A stretch of DNA of 64,000 nucleotides from Paraflavitalea sp. CAU 1676 (GCF_029223285.1 NZ_JARHUJ010000001.1:744001-808000); one strand, 5' to 3'. Positions 35,117 to 45,292 are shown, counted from the first letter of the stretch. Notes: a model not told the origin generated them from the letters alone. Numbers and translations are program-made.

Positions 35117-35932
35117 TTACCCTTTGTCCTGTAATACCAGCAGGGGTATCTTAGTTTCATAGGCCATGGCTGTTGTGGTGCTTTTCGAAAAGATCCGCTC
35201 GAAGAAAGTGTGTGCATGGGCTACCATGACCAGGACCTGACTATCCTGTTGCTGGAGATACTCGCTGATGCCGTGGGTTACCGACTGATCGACGATGTTT
35301 ACAAATTCATGGTCGTAACCATTAAAGACCTTTTCCGTACTGGTACGGCCTGCCAGCTCTTCTGCCTTCACCACATTCTTCTGGACGTTCAGGATATGAA
35401 TGCGTGCGCCCAGCGTTTTGGCTATTTTCAGCAGTGGGGTAAACAGGTTGATATTGGTTTTATAACTGAAGTCGCTGGCATAGGTAATATGCTGTATGAG
35501 TTTGTAGCCCGCATCGTGCGGTATGATCAACACGGGGATCTTCACTTTCCGGATGACGTTGGTGGTGGTGCTGCCAATGATCTTATCGATGCCGCCGGCT
35601 CCTTTCATGCCCATCACGACCAGGTCGGCCGATTGTTCGGCTATCAGTTCGCGGATCTCGTCCGACGCAATGCCGATCCTCACCAGGTATTCTACCTGCA
35701 CGCCGTAGGTGGCTTGCAGCTGATCGGCCTCCTTCTTCAAAAATGCCTCGTTTTCCTTCTGCATTTCATCGGCGGTAACCATCACATAGGGCACTTCACT
35801 TACCGGCGTGGGCAACATATACGCATGGAACAGGAGCAGCCGGCTGTTGAATATCCTGGCCAGCTCGGCGGCGTACACGGAGGCATTGCGGGAAACTGGT
35901 GAAAAGTCGACGGGAACGAGGATCGTTTGCAT
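35117..35932 (-). CDS. Universal stress protein with two Usp domains
   Basis: 271 residues, tandem UspA domains. The first starts MQTILVPVDFSPVSRNA and has the ATP-binding loop GMKGAGGIDKIIGSTTTNVIRK, which matches the G-x2-G-x9-G(S/T) motif. The second domain (about 145-271) has no such motif and may be structural. The start at 35932 matches the family; an in-frame ATG at 35959 is upstream. The role in stress survival is generic and the ligand is unproven. Confidence 0.88.
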   Translation of the reverse strand: MQTILVPVDFSPVSRNASVYAAELARIFNSRLLLFHAYMLPTPVSEVPYVMVTADEMQKENEAFLKKEADQLQATYGVQVEYLVRIGIASDEIRELIAEQSADLVVMGMKGAGGIDKIIGSTTTNVIRKVKIPVLIIPHDAGYKLIQHITYASDFSYKTNINLFTPLLKIAKTLGARIHILNVQKNVVKAEELAGRTSTEKVFNGYDHEFVNIVDQSVTHGISEYLQQQDSQVLVMVAHAHTFFERIFSKSTTTAMAYETKIPLLVLQDKG

Positions 35933-36344
35933 AATGGATGGTTTGTATAAAGTTACCAAAGGTTGTTGGGGTTAGGCGCTACAAAAAAAGAATACCAGGC
36001 TGGCAGGTGTGATGCAGCGCCAGAAGCCTGGCGCGGTGTAATATGGCGAAATGTGGCAGGCGGCCCACTAACTGATCGGAAAAGTAGGTAGATAGAAAGG
36101 GGGGTAGACAGACAGGTGGCCGGAAAACCGGGGAACCTCAGTGGGAGCAATACTGCAGACGGGCAAGAAGTGGGGAGGTAAAGCCAGGCCGTGTCGGAAT
36201 GGCGGCTGGGCTAGCTGGTTTGTAGTGCTTCAATAAGGAAAAAACGGCTCGACAGCGCGAATGTGGAGCGGGTGTAAGTGCGCCGGCCATGGTTGGGGCT
36301 GGCGACAAACCGGATTGGGTATCTAATTGCCCAGCTCGTGATTG
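35933..36344. other. Gene-free stretch between the stress protein and the LytTR regulator
   Basis: No convincing gene. It contains a perfect 7-bp hairpin (GCGCCAG / CTGGCGC, 36017-36034) and an A-tract at 35984-35990 that would read as a T-run on the minus strand, together perhaps a weak terminator for the regulator gene. Otherwise it is GC-rich with no clear pattern. Confidence 0.4.
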
Positions 36345-37064
36345 TCAGATCATTTTGTCCTTTACAATTTTCATCAGTTCCTGCCGGTAATTGTCGCCGG
36401 TAACAATTTCGGCCGTTATGCCTTTCAGCAATACACGATTTCCTTCTATTCCCGAGATGCGATCCAAAGCAATTATAAACGATTTGTGGATGCGCAGGAA
36501 CCTGCTGGAGGGCAGGCGGTCCTCTATTTCTTTCATACTGGCGTATACGAGTATTTTTCTGCCGCCTGTGTGAAATGCCACATAGTTCTTTCTGCCTTCG
36601 ATATAATCGATCTCTGCCAGGGTTATCCTGATCAGCTTCCCTTTCGATTCGGTCTTTACAAAGAGGTAGTCTTCTCCCGGCTGTTCCAGATCGGTGGCTG
36701 GTGCCGACGACTGCAATATGGCTGCTGCTTTTTGTACTGCCGTGAGGAAGCGTGGCAGACGGATCGGTTTAAGTAGATAGTCAACTACGTCGAGCTCGTA
36801 TCCATCCATGGCAAATTCGCTGTATGCCGTAGTGAGGATCACCCTGGTTTTTCCCTGGAGGGCACGGGCAAGGTCTATGCCCGACAGTTCGGGCATTTGT
36901 ATGTCGAGGAAGACCAGGTCGATCTTTTGAGCAGTCAGGATGCTTAGTGCTTCGAGCGGGTTGGTAGTGGATGCCGCCAGTTGCAGCAAGGGCGTTTGCC
37001 CGATATAGTATTTCAATATATCCAGTGCAGGCTGTTCATCATCGACTATCAGGCAACGTATCAT
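36345..37064 (-). CDS. LytTR-family response regulator
   Basis: 239 residues. The receiver domain has D8/D9 and phosphoacceptor D54 in FLDIQMPEL. The C-terminal LytTR DNA-binding domain (about 130-239) has IDYIEGRKNYVAFHT and FLRIHKSFIIALDRI. It is cotranscribed with the sensor kinase gene upstream (4-bp overlap). Two 12-bp direct repeats 21 bp apart upstream of the kinase gene are a likely binding site. Confidence 0.9.
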   Translation of the reverse strand: MIRCLIVDDEQPALDILKYYIGQTPLLQLAASTTNPLEALSILTAQKIDLVFLDIQMPELSGIDLARALQGKTRVILTTAYSEFAMDGYELDVVDYLLKPIRLPRFLTAVQKAAAILQSSAPATDLEQPGEDYLFVKTESKGKLIRITLAEIDYIEGRKNYVAFHTGGRKILVYASMKEIEDRLPSSRFLRIHKSFIIALDRISGIEGNRVLLKGITAEIVTGDNYRQELMKIVKDKMI

Positions 37065-38146
37065 AGCGCGTGGATGGTTAATTGGGTGGTATAGATATGT
37101 TGTTCATCTTTTATATCCAGACTGTATCGATCCTGGTAAGCGAGTTCCAGCCGCTTTTTGATATTATCCAGACCAATACCTGTAGACATTTCTTTGGGAC
37201 CCTGCTTCTTTTTGTTGCTGCAGTAGAACTGCAGGCTGGTGCCGTTTAGCGACAGGCGGATCGTAATCGGGTGCCCAGTACTTTTCAGGTCGCCGTGTTT
37301 AAAAGCATTCTCCACGAGCGTGATCAACACGAAGGGTATGATATGTACACCATTTACTACGCCATTCACTTCAAATTGCACCTGCAGGTCGTTGTTGAAT
37401 CGTAGCTGGTGTATCCTGATCACATTGCGCAAGTGCTCTATTTCGTCTTTGAGGGCGGCCTTGCCGTTGGTGAGGTTAGGATCGGTAAGGGCATAGCGCA
37501 TGATCTCGCTCAAAGTGAGTATCCCTTCCGCCAATTCGGGCGAGTAGGGCAGGGACCTGGCATAAAGGAAATTGAGGGTGTTGTGGAGAAAGTGGGGATT
37601 GATCTGTGCCTTCAGGAAGTTGAGGTTGGCATGAGCTTTCTCTATCTCAAGCTGCCCTTTTTGCGCTTCCAACAACTTGCGATGTTTTTTTTCATCGATC
37701 GTATAGACGATGAATGCAATCAACAGGGCTGGTGCGGCCGACAGGAACAGGCACATCACGAAAAAGACGATCATCGCTCCGGGCGACCAGACCCCTTCGA
37801 TGGTTCCGGGGCGCATGCGATCACTCACGGACATGTATACAAAATATACCGTGGTTAGCAGGAGCGTTGTTGCCAGGTAGTAAAAGAATCCTTTGCGCTG
37901 GCCAATGAGGTGATAGAAGAAATTAAGGGCGTAATAATAAAAGCCGGCAAAGAATATCGTATTGACTACCACTTTGATGTAGTAGTAGGTCGAGAACAAT
38001 AGCGAGAATTCGCGTGACCGGTCTTTAGTGGGAAACAGGTACAGGGAGGCTATGACCAATACGATCAGTATGGCGTAGGTGATGGCCACTGTGCCCAACA
38101 CAGTCCGAAAGGCAAAACGCCGGTTTGATGGTACCAGATATTTCAT
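37061..38146 (-). CDS. Sensor histidine kinase, LytS/YehU type
   Basis: 361 residues. Four transmembrane helices (about 15-165) are followed by a coiled helix and the His_kinase domain with INPHFLHNTLNFLYARS (phospho-His about 186). The ATPase domain has a VENAFKHG N-box and STGIGLDNIKKRLEL. There is no extracellular sensor domain, so it probably senses the membrane itself. It overlaps the regulator gene by 4 bp. It lies 127 bp after the giant ATPase gene of the membrane-stress operon. Confidence 0.9.
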   Translation of the reverse strand: MKYLVPSNRRFAFRTVLGTVAITYAILIVLVIASLYLFPTKDRSREFSLLFSTYYYIKVVVNTIFFAGFYYYALNFFYHLIGQRKGFFYYLATTLLLTTVYFVYMSVSDRMRPGTIEGVWSPGAMIVFFVMCLFLSAAPALLIAFIVYTIDEKKHRKLLEAQKGQLEIEKAHANLNFLKAQINPHFLHNTLNFLYARSLPYSPELAEGILTLSEIMRYALTDPNLTNGKAALKDEIEHLRNVIRIHQLRFNNDLQVQFEVNGVVNGVHIIPFVLITLVENAFKHGDLKSTGHPITIRLSLNGTSLQFYCSNKKKQGPKEMSTGIGLDNIKKRLELAYQDRYSLDIKDEQHIYTTQLTIHAL

Positions 38147-38226
38147 TGATTACCTGCTGATGGTGGCATCAAGGTAAGAAACTATTGGTGCAGTGGCGGC
38201 AATAGAGCTTGCGAGTCTGTATTTTT

Positions 38227-38259
38227 TATACGAAACCGATCATTGTATATACGAAACCG
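38227..38259 (-). promoter_or_regulatory. Putative LytTR binding site: two direct repeats, 21 bp apart
   Basis: On the minus strand CGGTTTCGTATA occurs twice (38259-38248 and 38238-38227), identical over 12 bp, with a 9-nt spacer, giving two helical turns. It lies 80-113 bp upstream of the kinase gene, a geometry typical of LytTR regulators. A weak -7 match (TAGTTTCT, 38184-38177) lies downstream. Confidence 0.6.
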
Positions 38260-38273
38260 GCGCCTGGAATAGC

Positions 38274-41200
38274 TTAATCGTTCTTCCTGATCGCGTTGGC
38301 AATGGCCTCAAGGTGTTCGTTGAATGAGTTCAGTTGAACCAGCATTTGTCCCGTGGTGTCGTTGGCCTCCATGCCTGCGAACTTGTTGTTCTTCCGGAAG
38401 GTTTCTTTGATGTGATTCCACCGTTCGGCTTCTGTCTCCGGCAAAAAGTCTGCTATCTCTTTTAGTTTAAGGAGGTTGGCTTCAGCATCGGAGGTGAGGG
38501 TTTGCGACTCCCCTTCGTAGTGCGACCGGATGAGCGTGTTGATCTCTTCGGGGTTCATCAACGGCACTACCTTCCCCACCATCTTGTTCATATTGCGGTA
38601 CGAACCCTGCAGTTTAAAAGAGGGCTCCATGCGATAGGCATCTTTCATGGCCGCGCTGGCGATGTATTGCTGGTTTACCTTAATGACTACTTCCCGTATC
38701 CGCAGTACATTCTTCAATACGGCGATGGCGTCATCGATCTCCTGCCGATTGTAATTGCCTTCCAGTTCCGGCAGCATCTCGCTGGCTGTTTCGAGGTGGT
38801 TGATCAGTTTGTACAGGTCCTCGAAACTACGATTGGCAATGCGCTGGAGGTAACTGTTCTCCGCCATGGCATTTTCGATAAGGCTCAGTTTAAATAGCTG
38901 ATCCGACCCGCCGATCACATCGCCCAGGTTGTATACATCTGCCCGGTTGGCGAGCATGTCCGGTATTTTGAATTGTTCGCCGCTCTCCGTGTAGGGGTTA
39001 CCCGCCATTACTACACAGAACCTTTTACCCCGCAGATCGTAGGTTTTGCTGTCTCCTTCGAATATGCCATCCATTTTACGCTGACCATCGGCCAGGGATA
39101 TGAATTTTTGCAGGAACTCGGCGCTGCAGTGCTGAATATCGTCAATGTATAACATGACGTTATCGGCCATTTCGAATGCCAGGTTGATCTTCTTCAATTC
39201 TTCCCTTGCACCGGAGGTAGTGGCTTCCTGCGGGTCGATGGAAGTAATGCGATGACCAATGGTAGGACCGTTGATCTTCACAAAATGAAGTCCCATGGTT
39301 TTTGCCAGGTACTCCATGAGGGTTGTTTTACCGTAGCCCGGTGGAGAAACCAGGAGCAGCATGCCCATCCTGGCTGTGCGTTTGTCATTTCCGGCTGCGC
39401 CGATCTGCTTGGCCATATTGGCCCCGATCAAGGGGAAATAGACCTCATTGATGAGGCGGTTGCGCACGAAGGAGCTCAGCACCTTCGGTTCAAACTCGCT
39501 TATCTTGAGTTGTTGCCGGTAAGTGGCGGCCAGTTGTTCCCTGAGCTGGTTGAAGGCACTAAAGGCCGGCACGGTCTGCGAGAAATACTGCTGCAGCCGG
39601 GCCATGAACCGGTGAAAGCTGAGGTTGTAGCGCGTGTCTTCTATTACAGGGTGTGTGCCTTTTAATCCTTCCAGTCGTAATTGGTCAGCTGCGGCCCTTT
39701 CTTTATAAGGGTGATCTTTAAACAGCAACAGGCATACGGTTTCATCCACATATTGCTGGTCGGCCTCTACGGGTTGTGTTTGCAGGAAAGCCTGCAGCCA
39801 GCTTTGGATGATGTAAAAGCGATCCATTACACTAAAGGCGGTATTGGTGACTTCCTGTTGAAATATCTCGGCCCGCTTTTTTGATTGAAGGTATTCTTTG
39901 AATGTTTTACGCAAATGAAGTGCCTGTTGACTGGCTGTAAAATTGCGGGTGGTGGACAGCTCCACATACAGATAATGCGCTACGGCGCCGGGTATTACTG
40001 TATCATAAACGATACCTGCCTGCTCGTAGCGTGCAGCGATCTCCTTTTCCACAAAGGCTGTTTGCCGGCTATTGGGAAAACTATCCTGGATGGCGTGGGT
40101 GGCCGTGATAAAGTGTTGCAGCTTGGTGCGTACTGGTTCTTCCAGCTGAAACCAGAACAATTGTGCGGCTACCCGCACAGCAGGGGCATGTTGCAGTATA
40201 CCCAGTTCTTCCTGGATTTTCTTAAGACCCTGGTAGATGATGCTGGCATCCGTATTGTGAACGCCCTTCAGGTAGGAGGCTGCGTAATCGCGTTCCGTTT
40301 GATCGTTCAGGAATCCTTCCGCATCCCAACCGGGTGGTTGCGACAGGCTCTCCAGAAAGGTTTTGTAGGCCAGGTACTCTGACCGGTAAACGGTTCCGTT
40401 CTCGGAGATGATCTCCTGCTCCCAGATGGCCCGGTGCTGGTAGAGCTCGGCGGCGGTAACCTCTTTGTAAAAGCTGGTGCCGATGAGGTGATAGAAGAGA
40501 CGCTCGTTGCGGCGCACGATGGTGAGGTCGAGTACCTGCTTGTTCACCACAAACTTGTAGGTGCCGAGGCTAATAATATTTTGACCGTCTACAAATAGAT
40601 CGGTTTTATCCTTGAGGTTGCGCAGGGCGTTCTCCTGGGCTACTTTTACGAGGTTCTCGAGATTCTCTGCTTTGGCCACATCGCCCAGGTCGCTCAGCTC
40701 CTGACTAAGACCGCGCAGTTTGTCGATCATGAGGTCGGTCGAGAAAAAGGCGTAGATGCTTTCCTTATTATCAAACGACTGTGCTTTGTTCTCTACATTC
40801 TTCAATACCCTCAGGCCAATCTGTTCCAGCGAAGCGGTGCGCTTGTTGATCTGGGCAATCAGCATTTCCTTTTTGCCGTTGAAGGCCTTGATCACTTCAT
40901 CGCGCTTATCGGCGATCTTATTGACGAACTCTTCAAAGTCGGCAAACTTACTTTCGAGCTCCTCTATCTGTATGCTGATCTTCGTGAAATAGTCTTCGCA
41001 TTTTTCTGGCGAGCTGGAGAGGTTTAGGAAGTTGACAATGCTCTGGTCGAGCAAGGTTATCTGTGCATAAAATTCGCCGGTTGATTCCTTCGACCGCAAC
41101 GCCGTGATGGTCCGTACGAGGTCGGCCTTCACTTCGTTCAGCGATGAGAAGATCAACGATATCTTTTCTACGATCCTGGTAGTTTGGGTGGTATCCTCGA

Positions 41201-43115
41201 TCTTGAGGCTGTTGAGGATGTCGATGAGCATTTCCAGTTCTTCCGCAATATCTTTTACCGCTTCTTCTACCGGTTGTGCGTCTATTACTTTCGAGATACC
41301 GCTTACTGCTTTCTTCTGTTCTGTTACCCTTGTTTCGTAGGGCGTCAGGGCATCTTCCTTCAACAGGAACTGGATGGTGTCCTGCGAAAGGGATGCGTTG
41401 TATTGCTGCAGGGTTTCTTTGAATCCGTTGACTGCCTGGGTATCGATGTACTTTACATTCAGCAGATCGATAACGGCGCCCTGCATGCTGCGGGTGGCGG
41501 CCAGGAGGTCGACCAACTGCTGCAAGGACGTGATGGATGCATTCTTGACGTCAATGACCAGTTGCTCCACCTTCTTCTGCATGGCCAGCAAAGCGTCTTT
41601 GGCATGCTGTCGTTGTGCCTGCACCTTGGCAAATTCATCGATGGCTGTATTGGCAATATCGCGGATCTGCGATAAAGGGGTGGCTATGTCGAAAGTAGCG
41701 GCATCTTTTAGCCAGAAGTAAGCGTCGATGATGTCGTTGGACCTTTTATGGATGTCCTCATAGAGGTCTTCGTAGCTGTCTTCCTTTTGCAGTAACTGTA
41801 TCACTTCCTGGCTTTCGCTCATGGCGCTCACAATATCCTTGTTGCCGATCTTGTACAGGACATTGTTGCTCATGGCGGTATTTTCCTTCAGGGTGAGCGT
41901 GTAGGGCGTCTGCCATATCTGCACCTGGTGATGCCTCACCGCTTCGATCTCTGAGCGGAAATAGACCAGCGTACCGTCGTTGAATACGGTGAATCCGTTA
42001 CAAATGATCGGCGTTTCTACCTGTTGCGCGATCATATTATACGACATCAACACATAGGTATTGGTCGTTTTCTGGTAGAAGATGTACAGAAAGTCCTCTC
42101 CATTGGGAGAAGCTATGCTGCGTACAAACTCCAGTTCAGTAATATCAGATTCGAAGATCTTGTACTCACCGTTTTGCAGGTAATAACCATTGGGAAAAAT
42201 GACGCCCTGGTTATCGGGCAGTAATATCCCGGCATCGAGCAGGTTGGGAATGGGGATTACCTGTTTGGTGCGTACGTTGAAGATGTAGGACCTGAATGTT
42301 TCCTGGTAGGGTTTTATTTTGATGGGGATCAGGTTGCCCAGGTCGGCATAATGATACTCCGCATCATCGAGTTGCTGGTCTTTGTTGAGCACGGGCTCGG
42401 CGTATATGCCTTTACCCGTATCGGTATTGTTCTCGATCTTGAAGGTAATATCGCCATGCAGGGCTTCAATAAATACTTTATTCAATACCGAGATATGCGG
42501 ATGCAGGCCCAGGCGGCGGTGGCTGAGGTCGGTCTTGATCCATTGGAAATCGTGCTGGGGTGATTTACGGACCTCATGTACACTGCGGTCATCGATATAG
42601 ATGAGCCGGTCGTTCTTGATGAGCCATTTGAATGCTTTGCGGTCGTCGGGGTTCTTACTCGTTTGGAAAATCATAAACAAATGATTTTCCGTTTTGGTGA
42701 ACCGCGCAAATATCGAATCCCGGTAGTACCGGTACAGGTTGGTGAAGTCGGTTACGAAGTTGGCGTCTTCGATCAGCGTGAGCGGCTGCGACTCAAAATG
42801 GTTGCCGGTGAACTTGTAGATACTGAATACGTCACTGAGCTTAATATCCTCGCGCAGGCCGAAATGTACGTTGTAGGCAAAGATGGTGAGGTCGCCAAAG
42901 GCCATGATGCCGCGCGCCACTCCGTTGTTTTCGGTAGTGATGCGTTGGTTGGCGATCAACTGAAAGCCGGAGGAATTGAATATTTCCTTGCGGGCTGTAT
43001 TCAGTTTGGCCAACCGCTGTGCCAGATCGAGCCGCTGATCGTTTAACCGGTTACGGATAATTTCATACGTGCCCGAATCCAGTACCGCTGTCATGTTGTT
43101 CTCAGTGCCTGCCAT
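38274..43115 (-). CDS. Giant DUF3686-type AAA+ ATPase (called DNA repair ATPase)
   Basis: 1613 residues. The N-terminal ~470 residues form a beta-rich domain of the DUF3686 type. A long predicted coiled-coil centre runs from about 490 to 860. An AAA+ module follows: Walker A is VSPPGYGKTTLMEYLA (about 1258), Walker B is VMLYIDDIQHC (about 1322), the sensor is VVMAGNPYTESGEQF (about 1371) and LANRADVYNLGD is a possible arginine finger. The family name suggests DNA repair, but no DNA-binding motif is visible. It is the last gene of the PspA-flotillin operon, which suggests a membrane role. Confidence 0.8.
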   Translation of the reverse strand: MAGTENNMTAVLDSGTYEIIRNRLNDQRLDLAQRLAKLNTARKEIFNSSGFQLIANQRITTENNGVARGIMAFGDLTIFAYNVHFGLREDIKLSDVFSIYKFTGNHFESQPLTLIEDANFVTDFTNLYRYYRDSIFARFTKTENHLFMIFQTSKNPDDRKAFKWLIKNDRLIYIDDRSVHEVRKSPQHDFQWIKTDLSHRRLGLHPHISVLNKVFIEALHGDITFKIENNTDTGKGIYAEPVLNKDQQLDDAEYHYADLGNLIPIKIKPYQETFRSYIFNVRTKQVIPIPNLLDAGILLPDNQGVIFPNGYYLQNGEYKIFESDITELEFVRSIASPNGEDFLYIFYQKTTNTYVLMSYNMIAQQVETPIICNGFTVFNDGTLVYFRSEIEAVRHHQVQIWQTPYTLTLKENTAMSNNVLYKIGNKDIVSAMSESQEVIQLLQKEDSYEDLYEDIHKRSNDIIDAYFWLKDAATFDIATPLSQIRDIANTAIDEFAKVQAQRQHAKDALLAMQKKVEQLVIDVKNASITSLQQLVDLLAATRSMQGAVIDLLNVKYIDTQAVNGFKETLQQYNASLSQDTIQFLLKEDALTPYETRVTEQKKAVSGISKVIDAQPVEEAVKDIAEELEMLIDILNSLKIEDTTQTTRIVEKISLIFSSLNEVKADLVRTITALRSKESTGEFYAQITLLDQSIVNFLNLSSSPEKCEDYFTKISIQIEELESKFADFEEFVNKIADKRDEVIKAFNGKKEMLIAQINKRTASLEQIGLRVLKNVENKAQSFDNKESIYAFFSTDLMIDKLRGLSQELSDLGDVAKAENLENLVKVAQENALRNLKDKTDLFVDGQNIISLGTYKFVVNKQVLDLTIVRRNERLFYHLIGTSFYKEVTAAELYQHRAIWEQEIISENGTVYRSEYLAYKTFLESLSQPPGWDAEGFLNDQTERDYAASYLKGVHNTDASIIYQGLKKIQEELGILQHAPAVRVAAQLFWFQLEEPVRTKLQHFITATHAIQDSFPNSRQTAFVEKEIAARYEQAGIVYDTVIPGAVAHYLYVELSTTRNFTASQQALHLRKTFKEYLQSKKRAEIFQQEVTNTAFSVMDRFYIIQSWLQAFLQTQPVEADQQYVDETVCLLLFKDHPYKERAAADQLRLEGLKGTHPVIEDTRYNLSFHRFMARLQQYFSQTVPAFSAFNQLREQLAATYRQQLKISEFEPKVLSSFVRNRLINEVYFPLIGANMAKQIGAAGNDKRTARMGMLLLVSPPGYGKTTLMEYLAKTMGLHFVKINGPTIGHRITSIDPQEATTSGAREELKKINLAFEMADNVMLYIDDIQHCSAEFLQKFISLADGQRKMDGIFEGDSKTYDLRGKRFCVVMAGNPYTESGEQFKIPDMLANRADVYNLGDVIGGSDQLFKLSLIENAMAENSYLQRIANRSFEDLYKLINHLETASEMLPELEGNYNRQEIDDAIAVLKNVLRIREVVIKVNQQYIASAAMKDAYRMEPSFKLQGSYRNMNKMVGKVVPLMNPEEINTLIRSHYEGESQTLTSDAEANLLKLKEIADFLPETEAERWNHIKETFRKNNKFAGMEANDTTGQMLVQLNSFNEHLEAIANAIRKND

Positions 43116-43200
43116 GCGTTCAATAAGATATGAGTTCTATGTAAGCGCCGGCAGCTTTTACAATGACTGCCGGCGATGTGATCAGGTTATTTCCTTGAGT

Positions 43201-45234
43201 TTATTGCAGCTTTTTATTCGATAAGCCCAGGCTGCTGGCCAGGTTGGCCAGGCTGAGCAGGGAGGAACGATCGCCTTCGGTGCTCTGTTGCTGCATCTTC
43301 AGGATCAGACTGGATATCGTAAGATTCTTGATGTCGTTGGTAGAAATATTGTATTTCTCAGCAAATTCCTTGATGCGTGCCAGCAGATCGCCGCCGCCAT
43401 TGGCGCCATCGCCCAGCAAAGCATTCTTGATCTGTGTGGCGTTTTCGCTTTCGTTCACCAATCGATCGAATCCTTTCGCATTGGATATCTGGTTGATGAT
43501 GTTCTGGAAGAACATGGTTTCGCCGCCAACGATATCGATCCTGGCCGATTTCAGGGCCTCGGCCAGTACATCAGCCTGCGCGTTGGCAATATCCTTTTGT
43601 ATGTTGATCTGTGCCAGTGCGATGTCTTTTTCTTTCTGCAGGAGTAGCTTGAACTCTTCGTGGTCTTTGCCCACAGCGTCCAGCTTCTTCATGGCTTCTG
43701 CCTTTTCCTGGATACCGGCTGCTTCCGCAAGGGCTTTTTCCTTTGTCACTTCGGCCTGGGTCAATCCTTCTTTTCGTTTTGCATCGGCGAGTTTTTCAAT
43801 CACGGTAGCGTCTACGGTACCCTGTCTTTCGGCAGCTTCCGCTTTCGCCATCATTACCTCTGCTTCTGACAATCCAAGGGTCGCTTCTTCACGGGCCTGT
43901 GCTTCGGCCAGTATTTTACGGGCTTCTGCCTGTTTAACGGCTGCTTCTTTTTTCGCTTCGGCGTCGATGATCAACTGCTTGGCTTTTTCTTCTGCGGCTT
44001 TCTTATCAGCTTCAGCGGCTTTTACCGTATAGATCAGCTTTTCTTCTGCCTGGCGGCTGGCTTGCGTGATGCCGACCGTTTTCTCCCGCTCTACGGCGCG
44101 GAATGCTTCGAGGTCTTTTACTCCCTGTTGTTCCTCCACCACTCCTTTCTCGAGGCGTACGCGTTCGCGGATCACGTCCTGGATGTTCTTGCGTTCTACT
44201 TCCACTGTTTTTTCCTTCTCGATCTGTGCGAGGGTGACGATCTTTTCACGCTCAGTGGCTTCGAGGGCGCGGTCTTTCTCAACTCTTTCCGTTTCTACGG
44301 CGTCGGTCCTTTGCTTGTTCTTTTCGGCGATGATGATCTGGCGCAGTTTGTTCTCTTCCTGTACGGCCAGCGACTCATCGGTCCTGATCTTGACGGTTTG
44401 CGCTTTCAGGCGTTCTTCTTCGCGCACCTTGATGATCTCTGCATTTTCGCGGGCGCGGATATTGTCGATCTCTCTTTTTTGTTTCTCTTCTTTCTCTGCC
44501 ATCTGGCGGTCGAGTTCGAGGATCGCTTCACGGGCTTCCACATCCTGCTTCTTGATCACCTTTTCTTCTTCACGCTTGATGAGGTTGGCTTTGATATTTT
44601 GCTCGGCGGTGAGTTCTGTGATCTTTTTGATACCCTGGGAATCGAGGATGTTCTGCGCGCTCAGGAACTTGATCTCGGTTTGTTCGAGGTAGTCGATGGC
44701 GCAGTCGTCGAGGATATAACCATTGAGGTCGGTGCCGATGATGTTCAGGATCTCGGTCCTGAATTCGCGGCGGGCTTCATACAGTTCTATGAAGTCGAAT
44801 TTCTTACCTACCGTTTTGAGGGCTTCGGAGAATTTGGCTTCGAAGAGGTTGCGGAGGGTGTCGACATCACTGGCGCGGTCGGTGCCGATGATCTGGGCAA
44901 CATTGAGTACATCGTCGATGTTCTTGTTAACCCGTACAAAGAAGGCGACCTTGATATCGGCCCGGATATTGTCTTTACAGATCAGGCCATCGTTTTCCAT
45001 CCGGTCGATCTGCAGTTTTTTGACGGATATATCCATGATCTCCATCTTGTGGAGGATGGGGATCACATACATACCTCTGTTGAAGGCTACTTTGCCGCCT
45101 CCCACACCAGTACGCACGATGGCCTTGCCCTGCGGTATCTTTTTATAAAAAGTGGCGAATGCAAACAGTAAGATAAAGATCAGAAATACGATTCCTCCGA
45201 TAAGCAGCAGGCTGATTCCTCCTAAGGCTCCCAT
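43201..45234 (-). CDS. Flotillin-like SPFH protein (YqiK type)
   Basis: 677 residues. An N-terminal membrane helix (ISLLLIGGIVFLIFILLFAF) is followed by an SPFH/Band 7 domain (about 30-200, with KIPQGKAIVRTGVGGGKV and YILDDCAIDYLEQTEI). A long Glu/Ala/Lys/Arg coiled coil runs to about 580 with repeated KAEA/AEAKKEA units, and the C-terminus is a small region with an LNLAS-like end. YqiK/flotillins assemble into membrane microdomain cages. It follows the YqiJ-like gene by 58 bp, the usual pair order. Confidence 0.92.
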   Translation of the reverse strand: MGALGGISLLLIGGIVFLIFILLFAFATFYKKIPQGKAIVRTGVGGGKVAFNRGMYVIPILHKMEIMDISVKKLQIDRMENDGLICKDNIRADIKVAFFVRVNKNIDDVLNVAQIIGTDRASDVDTLRNLFEAKFSEALKTVGKKFDFIELYEARREFRTEILNIIGTDLNGYILDDCAIDYLEQTEIKFLSAQNILDSQGIKKITELTAEQNIKANLIKREEEKVIKKQDVEAREAILELDRQMAEKEEKQKREIDNIRARENAEIIKVREEERLKAQTVKIRTDESLAVQEENKLRQIIIAEKNKQRTDAVETERVEKDRALEATEREKIVTLAQIEKEKTVEVERKNIQDVIRERVRLEKGVVEEQQGVKDLEAFRAVEREKTVGITQASRQAEEKLIYTVKAAEADKKAAEEKAKQLIIDAEAKKEAAVKQAEARKILAEAQAREEATLGLSEAEVMMAKAEAAERQGTVDATVIEKLADAKRKEGLTQAEVTKEKALAEAAGIQEKAEAMKKLDAVGKDHEEFKLLLQKEKDIALAQINIQKDIANAQADVLAEALKSARIDIVGGETMFFQNIINQISNAKGFDRLVNESENATQIKNALLGDGANGGGDLLARIKEFAEKYNISTNDIKNLTISSLILKMQQQSTEGDRSSLLSLANLASSLGLSNKKLQ

Positions 45235-45292
45235 AATGTGTAGTTATTTTAAGGGTTTAAACAGTTTATTTGTCAGGGTATGTAAAATTGTG

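Noticed and set aside
36345-43115. LytS/LytR pair as part of the PspA-flotillin operon
   Set aside because: A 127-bp gap with its own direct-repeat site and a possible promoter separates them. A functional link is possible but not shown.
44062-45171. Long open frame opposite the flotillin gene
   Set aside because: It is the antisense shadow of a Glu/Ala/Lys-rich coiled coil, which lacks stops on the other strand. The translation is low-complexity and has no start signal.
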